The position numbers were made by a program, and so were the translations under genes. The notes beneath the pieces are model-generated. The model saw nothing but the letters and a program-made list of their open reading frames with translations. It did no database searches and was not told where the DNA came from. From Aurifilum marmelostoma (taxonomy: Eukaryota; Ascomycota; Sordariomycetes; Diaporthales; Cryphonectriaceae), in NCBI GenBank assembly GCA_027559495.1, contig JAMXSV010000017.1:620001-684000 (forward strand): DNA of 64,000 bases, given 5' to 3'. Positions 55,469 to 64,000 of the stretch are shown one piece after another (the first letter of the stretch is position 1; each line of letters begins with the position of its first letter).

Positions 55469-56692
55469 ATGGCCAGCCAGTCTGATATCAACCTGTGTTA
55501 GACCGACCGCCCCCCCTCTCTGATTTATACGTACCGCAGTGGCTGACATCCTTGCAGACACCACCGGGACCCCAAACGGTATCAAAGTCTCTATCCTCCT
55601 CGAGGAGCTCGGGATACCCTACAAGGTCAGAACCTCCATGGCATCATCAATATCATTAGCATGATCTGACTCTAGAACAGACCACACCCATCGACATTAC
55701 CAAGAACGTACAAAAAGTCAGCTAGCCATTCCTGAACCCTTCGACCCCCACGGACAATGACTAACTGATCATTAGGAGGACTGGTTCCTCGAAATTAACC
55801 CAAATGGCAGAGTAAGTACGATCCGAGAGTCCTAGCTGAGAGTGACAATACAAGCAAAATGACTGAAGACGGGGCCTTAAGATTCCAGCCTTGACCGACA
55901 AGTTCACAGATGGCTCGACCATCCGACTGTTTGAGTCCGGGTCCATCATGCAGTACCTTGTCGACAAGTACGACACGGAGCACAAGGTGTCGTACCCTCG
56001 TGACACCAAGGAATACTATGAGGTGAACAACTGGGTAAGGAGCGACTCTTTTATTTTCCCCCTGGTAGTTTCTACTGAGTGTACTAATCAGTACCCGTCT
56101 GTAGCTGTTCTGGCAGATGGGAGGCTTGGGCCCCATGCAAGGGCAGTCCAACCACTTCACCCGATATGCGCCTGAGAAGATCCCCTATGGGATCTCTCGG
56201 TACCAGAATGAGACCCGTCGCCTCTGTAAGTAATTTTTTTTCTTCTTTTCCCTTTGAGTGTCCGCAGCAGGTTTCTGACATTAAAGCAGACCGTGTTATG
56301 GACGTTGCTCTCGCCAAGTCCAAGTCAGGATTTCTCGTGGGCGACAGGGTGACCATCGCCGATATGAGCTGCTGGGGATGGGTCGCCTCGGCCAGTAAGT
56401 CCTCTTGCTTTCTCTCTCCGTCCCCTGACCGTTCTAATTGCAGTTCAATGTCTAACCTGTCCTTTCCCGTCTCTCAACAGAGTGGTCTGGTGTGGACATT
56501 GATGAGTTCCCCAACCTCAAGGCCTGGCTGTATAGGCTGCTTGAGCGCCCTGGCTTCGAGAAGGGCCGCCATGTGCCATCGCCGCACACGGCTTTCGAGA
56601 CGGCCAAGCTGAGCGAAGAAGAGCTGGACGCGAAGGCGGCCGGTGCCAGGAGTTGGGTGCAGGCCGGCATGAAGGAGGACAGCAAGAAATGA
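55469..56692 (+). CDS. Glutathione S-transferase, Ure2-like
   Basis: Cytosolic glutathione transferase of the fungal Ure2-like class, acting in detoxification and redox defence. Eight exons: 55469-55496, 55558-55625, 55681-55716, 55776-55811, 55882-56034, 56105-56225, 56290-56394 and 56481-56692. They join in frame to 252 residues. The thioredoxin-fold half reads INLYTTGTPNGIKVSILLEE, then EDWFLEINPNGRIPALTDKF and the glutathione-binding FESGSIMQYLVDKYD. The helical half has LFWQMGGLGPMQGQSNHFTR, RYQNETRRLY, and the N-capping GDRVTIADMSCWGW. The first donor is GTTAGA rather than GTRNGT, but it alone restores NLYTTGTPNG. Seven introns in 1.2 kb is dense for this window. Confidence 0.92.
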
Positions 56693-57759
56693 GAGGGTGC
56701 CACCTGGTGATACGGTGTTGCCTCCTTCAGAACCAAGAGGATCTGCTAGGAATGTGTTTGTTGCAGTTGTGTTAGTCGAACCTCAGACCTGATTAAAGAC
56801 GTATGGGAGAACCAGCTGGAAAACAACCGGAGTCATGAGCATGTAGAGGTGGTGTGATAAACGTACCACGTCTTCTGAGGTCCGCTCATCATCACCTAAC
56901 GCATATGTTGAGTGGCAGGCCACCACCACCTGTGCGCAGATGCCATCCACCGGAGAATTACCGTGAACCATGACAGCCCACACAGTATGGGAGAGACTAC
57001 GCCACTGCTAGCTGCTAACAATCGCATCTTGTTGCACCGTAACGGGAAACCCACCCTTGCGTACATCTTTTTCAATTTCCACCATTATTCCCCCCCCCCC
57101 CCCAAACTTGAAGATTGGTCAGCCTTGGAAGGCGATTCTCTTGGCATGTACCCCTTTGTTATAATTACTTCTTGACGCACCTAGCCGCCAAATCATAATC
57201 TAGAGGATGTGTAGCAATGTGCCTCAGTAGTTAGGCAGATGTCAAAAGCATGACCACTTACAGGCACAATAACATCTGACCCCACCAAGAAGCCAAAGAC
57301 GGTCACCCAAGCAGTATCCCTGCCACCTGCACTGAGCTTCCGAGTTGCGGTCTTGATCCACCCTCCTCAACATGCTGCCAGGAGCACCTTGGAGGAGCGT
57401 TGGGCAGGGACTAAAGTGATGCCAGAATTATCGTCCTGACCCCTTGAAGCATGGTATCATGTAAAATCATAGTGCTGCGCAGTCTATTGCAAATGTTTGG
57501 ACTGCAATTACCCAAGCAAGGGTGAGTTGAGGGTCTGCATAGAGTCAGTACGGCGGCACGTGTCTGTGTGGAAAGGAAGGAGTTACGCGGCCACTAGTCC
57601 AGAGTGGCTTAGTCATGAACTGAGGCCTGATCGCCTCCTAACCCATTGTTTCCTTTTGCTGGGCTCGCCAAAAATCTCCGACCTTGCATCTTCAAACCAC
57701 ACAACCATCCACACGTTGCCAATCAACCACTTCTGCACAGCTTTGCGGAGCGCGTCAAG
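56693..57759 (+). other. Spacer upstream of branchpoint-bridging protein
   Basis: A 1.07 kb interval containing a C14 run at 57090-57103. No gene or RNA is visible. Confidence 0.5.
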
Positions 57760-59985
57760 ATGTCGTGGAGAAACCAAGGGATCACTGGATCCAACAACAT
57801 ACCGCTGGGAAAATCTCGCAGATTTGGTGGCGATGCAGACGAGGATGACAAGGTTCGGTCTGCGCCGCCTGTCGATGGTCCTGATCGCGAACTGAAGCGC
57901 GGTCGCAGCCCGGAGCCCAGTGAGTATCACAAGGCGCCACCTTTCAACGACCCCAGTACTGAATCCGCATTCTAGGAACCGATGCAGACGGACCTCGCCG
58001 CCGCAAGAAGCGTAATCGATGGGGTGATGCCTCCGAGAATAAGGCTGCCGGACTCATGGGCCTACCCACTGCGATTGTCGCAAACATGACCAGTGAGCAG
58101 CTTGAGGCGTACACGCTGCATCTTCGAATCGAGGAGATCAGCCAGAAACTCAAGATCGATGATGTCGTCCCTGCTGATGGCGACAGGTAAACACTCGCCC
58201 AACTGCGTCCCCTCCCGCCCCCTCCGGGCTGTCTAGATCATCAACTGACAGGGCCGTCCAAATATAGATCGCCCTCACCTGCTCCGATGTACGACAACCA
58301 CGGTCGGCGTGTCAACACTCGAGAGTACCGATACCGAAAGCGCCTGGAGGACGAGCGGCACAAACTAATCGAGAAGGCCATGAAGACCATTCCTAATTAT
58401 CACCCACCTCAGGACTACAGACGACCCACCAAGACTCAGGAGAAGGTCTACGTACCGGTCAATGATTATCCGGAGATTAACTTCAGTATGATTGCTAACC
58501 CTCTAACCTCTCTAACCATATCACTACCCCCGCAGTTTGGCGAGTTCTCAGACCTCGCGCAGTAGCAGCATTGTTCCGCAGGCTCGCGTCACTGATCGAA
58601 CCGTGTGCTCCCAACATCTGTTGTGCTTCTGATGACGATACTAACACTCAGCTCTTCCCTGCTTCAAGTTGGCTTACTCATCGGTCCTCGTGGCAATACT
58701 TTGAAGAAAATGGAGACCGAGTCGGGCGCAAAGATTGCCATTCGTGGCAAGGGCTCTGTCAAGGAGGGCAAGGGTCGCTCTGATGCTGCTCACGCCAGTA
58801 ACCAGGAAGAAGATCTGCACTGTCTGATCATGGCCGACACCGAAGAGAAGGTGAATAAGGCCAAAAAGCTGATCCACAACGTCATCGAGACCGTAAGTTC
58901 TAGAGATTTCCCTTGTTGCCTGGCCGCCAAGAGATCGATGGGCTGACTTTTAGCAGGCTGCCTCGATCCCTGAAGGCCAGAACGAATTGAAGCGTAACCA
59001 GCTTCGTGAATTGGCTGCTCTGAACGGTACCCTTCGCGATGACGAGAACCAGGCATGCCAGAATTGCGGCCAGATCGGTCACCGCAAGTATGACTGTCCT
59101 GAAAAGCAAAACTACACCGCCAGCATCATCTGTCGCGTGTGTGGTAATGCAGGCCACATGGCTCGTGACTGTCCAGACAGACAACGTGGCCAGAACTGGC
59201 GCAATGACGGGCCCGGTGGTCGACCGTCGGCGGGACGCATCGGTGGAGGAGAGGCTGATGCTGATTACGAGGTAGGTCCTTCTCCAGCCATGTTCCCAGT
59301 GATTTGACAAGATGAATATTGACACCATTCCCAGCAATTCATGGCAGAGCTTGGAGGCGGCACTGCTCCTGCGCGCATCGAGGCTGGGCCTGGCTCGCAC
59401 TCTAATGGAGATGCCAAGCCGTGGCAGCGTGGCCCCACCGGAGGTCCTGCTCCCTGGCGTAACCGCAACCAAGATCGTGATCACCACGATGGCGGTGACC
59501 GTGGTGACCGTGGTGACCGTGGCGACCGTGGCGACCGTGGTGATCGTGGTGACCGTGGCAATGGACCCAGCGGCGGTCCTGCCCCCTGGGCTCGTGATCG
59601 CCGCGAGCGGAACCACGACAATCATGGTGGTGACAGCTACTACGGTGGCCATCACAACAACCACAACCACAACAACCAAGGCTTCGGAGGCCCTGCGGCT
59701 CCGGGAGCGGCGCCCTGGCACCAAGCCCACCAAGCCCCCGCGGCTCCCCCGGGCGCTCAGCCTTACGGGGGCTACCCGGGTGGTTACCCAGGATTCTCGT
59801 CGATGGGTGCCCCTCCTGGGCTGGGAGCCCCTCCTGCGCCTCCTTCTGACAACTTGACTGCCCTGATCCAGCAGTTCTCTGGAGGCGCTTCAGTGCCCCC
59901 TCCCCCGCCTCCTCCGCCCTCGGACAGTGCGCCTCCTCCGCCCCCTGGTGACCAGCCGCCGCCACCTCCCCCTCCGGGTGCGTAG
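57760..59985 (+). CDS. MSL5: Branchpoint-bridging protein (BBP/SF1)
   Basis: Recognises the intron branch-site sequence and bridges it to U1 snRNP and the U2AF-like factor in early spliceosome assembly. Exons 57760-57919, 57976-58186, 58268-58485, 58669-58892, 58957-59271 and 59335-59985 give 592 residues. Order: basic RRRKKRNRWGD near 60 (ULM-like, U2AF-binding), helix-hairpin SF1 domain (MTSEQLEAYTLHLRIEEISQ), KH-QUA2 domain with INF/IGLLIGPRGNTLKKMETE split by intron 3, and LRELAALNGTLRDDEN. Two CCHC zinc knuckles follow: CQNCGQIGHRKYDC near 305 and CRVCGNAGHMARDC near 331. The tail has GDR repeats, a His/Asn-rich patch and poly-proline runs. The acceptor of intron 4 is a TAGCAG tandem, so two isoforms differing by one Gln are possible. 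Confidence 0.95.
59494..59560 (+). repeat. 9-bp coding minisatellite (GDR repeat) in BBP
   Basis: About seven tandem copies of GGYGACCGT encode Gly-Asp-Arg repeats in the C-terminal tail of branchpoint-bridging protein. Units differ only at third positions (one GATCGT variant). Copy number is likely to vary between strains. Confidence 0.85.
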
Positions 59986-61063
59986 GATGAGCGCGGAATT
60001 CTACTGCGACAAGATCCCAGAGAACTGACACAGGGCACCGCAACGTACGGATCTTTACTTTTTCCACTACTCACCCAGGTCGAGTTAACTTACCGACAGG
60101 AAGGACGATACGGGATCTCTCAGCAGAGTACGAATCAAGACAACGAGCGGCAGACTGACAGCTTGACGGCCGTGAGAACTTACTACTGACCGTAAGATAG
60201 GTAGCTTCTACTAATAGAGAGAAAACAAATTGTCGAGCCTTGTTGAATGGCGTGTGGTATGGTGTTAATTTGATAAGGCAAATTGTGTTTCGGATCTGTC
60301 CTATGTACACACTCGTTCACAATGCAAGACTGCCATACCACGTACTAACCATGTGGAAAGCAAACGAGATGTTGCAAGCCCCTCAGAACGTAGTTTGATG
60401 TAAATTGCATATGCGCTCTGCATTTGTATGTAAGGCAGACACTAGATGCCCACTGGAAGAGCTTGGGCCACCGCCCGCATCGGGTCCAGGCCTTGTTCAC
60501 TAACACTAATACACTAGGCGTGCTAAGGTATGCAAAAGCGCGGGGCAGCTTCAGGCTGAGGGGAATGACGCCAGCCATCTCGTCATGTGTCGAGCCTTCC
60601 ACCGACAATCGGGTCTGACAAGAAGTAACAGGAAGGGAAAAAAAAGAGGACGAATGTTCTTTCGCACAAACAATCAATAATAGAACAAGGACGGACTCCT
60701 CGCCTCGCCATCAATCGACCAGGCATCGTCTTGGAAATTCTCTGAACCCGTTCTCTCCACCCAAATACGCTTATTGCACCTAGATCCCTGCATTTCAGTG
60801 CATCATCGTTATCCGGCACGCGAAGGCCTGTTTCCATCCATCATCCAACCACCTAAATACGCGTTTTCGACAATTTCCGTGTACTACCGCCCATCTACGA
60901 CGTCCTCATGTATTCCTTTCATTGACACTGCGGAGGATCCCAAATCGGCGTAGGACCTGTCTCGGTCTGTGTTCGCTACTGGACCGGAGTTGGCCCCTCT
61001 TTGCAACGCGTTGTCAGCCCATCAACACCCCCCCCCCCCAGCAGGCGTCTCTCTATAGTCAGG
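59986..61063 (+). other. Spacer upstream of the Pff1-type protease
   Basis: A 1.08 kb interval. It contains the 3' UTR of BBP and the promoter and leader of the protease gene. A C12 run at 61028-61039 lies only 24 bases before the ATG. No gene is seen. Confidence 0.5.
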
Positions 61064-64000
61064 ATGAATCCATTCGCTTTCAGGCCATTTCAGGTCACAC
61101 TCCTCACCACTATCGTGTATCTGGCCCTCCTAATTCCTCTGGTCATCGTCAATGAGACTGTCCCACCTCCTCCCTCCTCGGGCTCAACTCCCTTCAAGGG
61201 CATCAACCTTACGGAAGCCTGGCTCGATCTGTCCGCTCTCACTCAGGGCTATCACCCCTACAACAGCCACAAGAATGATGAGGTGCGAACCTGGCTCTTA
61301 CTGCGCATCCAGCAGATCCTCGAGGAAAATGGAGCTGATTGGGTGACTGAGACGACCGTTGGAAACCCTCCGTGAGGATTCCCCTCTGCCAAGACACAGT
61401 GTTGTTTCCCCTTCTGAGACTCGCGGCTGACGCATCACACTGCTAGATCGAATCATTCGGCTCAGGCCTTGCCGCCACTGAGCACAGAGGAAGAACAGCG
61501 CGGTCACGGTGTCACCGTTTTCAACGACCTCATGTCAAACGTGACCATGTCTTTCAGTGGTCAGCCAGGGTCACCGGTATCTAGTGTAGCCGCGTACTTT
61601 GAGGGGACCAATGTGCTTGTCTATATTCGTGGTACCGAGGACGAGGAGGGAGAGTGGTGGAAGAAGAAGAATAATCGCCAGAAGCTGCCTATCGGTGGCG
61701 GTGGCGTTATGGTCAACGCACACTACGACTCGTAAGAGGATCCTTCTTTCACGTTTTGACTTTGGACAGCCCTGACCGTTGGATAGGGTTTCGACTGGCT
61801 TTGGTGCGACTGATGATGGTATGGGCGTCGTCACCGTGCTTCAGCTCATCAAGCACTTCACCGCTGATGGGAACCAACCCAAGCACGGGATTGTAGCCTT
61901 GCTCAACAACGGCGAAGAAGATTTCCTCTATGGAGCTCGAGCTCTTGGCAACAGCCCGTTGTTGCCTTTCATTCACACATTCCTCAACCTCGAGGGCGCG
62001 GGCGCAGGCGGTCGCGCGATACTGTTCCGTGGCACCGACCAGCAAGTCATGAGCGCGTACTCCAAGTCTCCTCACCCCTTCAGCTCTGTCATAGCCTCCG
62101 ACGCCTTCAGCTTGGGTGCCATCAAGAGTCAGACTGACTTTGTCGTCTTCAACGGCGTCTACGGACAAAGGGGTCTCGACCTGTCCTTTTTCCAACCTCG
62201 AGCCAGGTACCACACGCAAGACGATGACCGCAAGCACACGAGCCGCGCCAGCCTCTGGCACATGCTCTCGTCATCTGTCGTCACCATGCGTGATCTCACA
62301 AGCAGAGCATTTATTGGCGACAGAGCAGACGGCGACACAGCCAAGGTGCCCAACGGCAGAGGCAGCGGCGGCGTCTGGTTCGACCTCTTTGGTAGCAGTC
62401 TTGTCCTGTTCAACCTCAGAGGCATGTTCGCGTGGTCGCTGACACTGCTCATCGCGACGCCTCTTATCCTGATGCTGCTCACGTACCTTGCCCAAAAGAA
62501 GGGCAAATACTACTACTTCTCGAGCAAGGTCAGTATCTATGAGCACCCTGGCCCAAATCCGAGTGACTACGAGAGTGTCAGGACTGGCGGTCTGAAAGGG
62601 ATCATACGATTCCCGCTTGGCCTGGTCGTATCTGGGGCATTAGTCTTTGGCGGTGCGTTTCTGCTGCGGAAGGTGAATCCTTTTGTTGTGCACAGCAGCA
62701 AGTATACGGTGTAAGCAGTGCTTAGACCCTTGTCACCATCCGCCATATCATCTTCATGCTAACCTGAACCTCGCAGCTGGGCAATGTCAATCTCGCTGGC
62801 CTACTTTTCCTTCTGGTGCATAATGAGGGGCGCAGACGTTGCGAGGCCCAGTGCCCTACACCGGGGTTACGCCAATATCTGGCTTTTCGCAATCGGATGG
62901 ACCCTCCTGGTTGCAGTCACCGTCTTCGAGGACCGATTTTCGATTGCCTCCGGATACTATGTCGTCTTTCTCCACTCGGCCCTATTCCTGACTGCGCTCA
63001 TATCTATCGCAGAACTGTTTGCCCTGCCTGACAAGAAGACCTGGGGCCAGGAATACCGAGCTGAGCACGAAGGGCAGCAAGCTGAGGAGCGGCCTGGTAC
63101 CAGTGCGGACTCCATAATTGCTCCAAGCCCAGGAGAGGTAGACGGGGCTGACTCGGATGAAGGTGCGGACGATGAGACAGGGAGGGAACCTGCCAGTGCG
63201 ACTACTCCTCTTCTCGGGAGACCTAGTCGTGGCGGCGGCGAAAGCCGGACGACGTTTGCCACGACATACCGACGCTCTATTGCCGCGCTGGCGGATGTCA
63301 CGACGAACAAACGAGAGTCTAGCAAAGTCTCGGGAGCTTTTGGCGACGAGCAGCCTTGGTCAAAGTCCCTACCTACCTGGACATGGCTTCTCCAGTTCTT
63401 GATCCTGGGGCCCTTCATGATCATCCTCGCGGTCCAGATTGGATTGATGCTTACAGATGCCACAAACCAAACCGCTGCTGACGGGTCCAACCCTATTACC
63501 CCATATTTGTCGGTTGCGCTCTTCAGCATACTGCTCATCCTGCCTCTGATGCCTTTCATGCATCGTATCACGCATCACATCCCCATGTTTCTTCTCTGCG
63601 TCTTCCTCCTGACATTGCTGTACAACCTCACAGCTGAGCCTTTCTCGTCGACCAGCAGATACAAGGCCTTCTGGCAGCAGACGGTCAACCTGGATACCGG
63701 GACCTCCACTATCAAGTTTGGTGGCATAGAGGAGCACTTGCGCCGCATCATTGCAGAACTCCCCTCTGCAGCGGGAAAGAGAGTCGACTGCCATCCCTCG
63801 AATACAAGAGTGGGCGTGACTGATTGTGAATATGACGGAACGGACAACCCACCCAATGTCGCCAACAATATCGTGAATGGTATCCCACCCCAGAAGGGCT
63901 ACGCCGATCTGGTGTCTCTTGAACTGGCACGGGGTGACGAACCCGGCCACGCGAGGCTGACACTCGATGCGAAAAATACCAAGTCTTGCTACCTCAAGTT
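61064..64000 (+). CDS. PFF1: Vacuolar membrane M28 zinc protease, Pff1-type (3' end off window)
   Basis: Multi-spanning vacuolar metalloprotease of peptidase family M28. Exons 61064-61371, 61447-61731, 61787-62710 and 62777 to the right edge join in frame; no stop is reached. An N-terminal signal-anchor (FQVTLLTTIVYLALLIPLVI) is followed by a lumenal catalytic domain with family metal ligands: His-x-Asp in MVNAHYDS near residue 193, the Asp of GATDDGMG, and paired Glu in LLNNGEEDFLYGARAL. The later LNLEGAGAGGRAILF and YHTQDDDRKHTS segments also fit. Several transmembrane helices follow (MFAWSLTLLIATPLILMLLT, LGLVVSGALVFGGAFLL and more). An acidic loop of about 120 residues, more helices and the start of a second lumenal domain complete the visible part. 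The start is the first ATG, directly before the signal-anchor. Confidence 0.92.

Noticed and set aside
1..64000. CRISPR arrays, prophage, plasmid origins, operons
   Set aside because: The window is eukaryotic; no regularly spaced direct repeats with unique spacers were seen.

Overview
The window is nuclear DNA from a filamentous ascomycete (Pezizomycotina, most likely a Sordariomycete). The evidence is short introns of about 50-130 bp with GTRNGT donors and CTRAY branch sites, a Zn2Cys6 regulator, an Axl2/Mid2-type wall sensor, a fungal DFG5-family GH76 enzyme, a HET-domain relic and TTAGGG telomere motifs. The species cannot be named from the sequence. Gene models were built by joining open frames across visible splice sites. 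Most close exactly, with exon totals divisible by three.

Layout, left to right. 1-3101 (-): Zn2Cys6 transcription factor, C-terminus cut by the left edge. 3.1-8.9 kb: gene-free. 8.9-10.7 kb (-): serine/threonine-rich single-pass membrane protein with a His-rich N-terminus. 10.7-14.7 kb: gene-free. 14.7-17.1 kb (+): alpha/beta serine hydrolase. 18.5-19.7 kb (-): Mediator subunit MED19/Rox3. 21.9-22.7 kb (+): decayed HET-domain pseudogene. 23.4-24.5 kb (+): NAP-family histone chaperone. 26.1-27.6 kb (+): DFG5/DCW1-like GH76. 29.0-30.8 kb (+): dihydroxyacetone kinase. 31.2-31.8 kb (-): SmD2. 32.3-33.9 kb (+): 3-hydroxyisobutyryl-CoA hydrolase, apparently frameshifted. 35.3-39.5 kb (+): Spt21/Ams2-type GATA-like factor. 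40.7-41.5 kb (-): RPA3. 42.0-43.5 kb (-): mitoribosomal mL38. 43.7-44.8 kb (+): mitoribosomal uL4m. 44.8-47.8 kb: gene-free. 47.8-48.9 kb (+): Cys-rich secretory-pathway membrane protein. 49.3-51.2 kb (+): two-TM protein with a long disordered tail. 51.3-52.0 kb (-): Alb1. 52.3-53.2 kb (+): SAM methyltransferase. 54.2 kb (-): initiator tRNA-Met. 55.5-56.7 kb (+): Ure2-like glutathione S-transferase. 57.8-60.0 kb (+): branchpoint-bridging protein. 61.1 kb to the right edge (+): Pff1-type vacuolar M28 protease.

The content is mostly housekeeping: RNA splicing (SmD2, BBP), translation and ribosome assembly (mL38, uL4m, Alb1, tRNA-iMet), chromatin and replication (NAP, Spt21/Ams2, RPA3), transcription (MED19, Zn2Cys6), and wall or surface biology. 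Three compact divergent pairs probably share promoters: SmD2/EHD3, mL38/uL4m and ALB1/methyltransferase.

I found no convincing new multi-gene system. The points most worth following are the HET relic, the frameshift in the hydrolase gene at a C5 run, the widely spaced zinc knuckles in the Spt21/Ams2-like protein, the His-rich sensor ectodomain, and an unusual density of G/C homopolymers outside coding exons.
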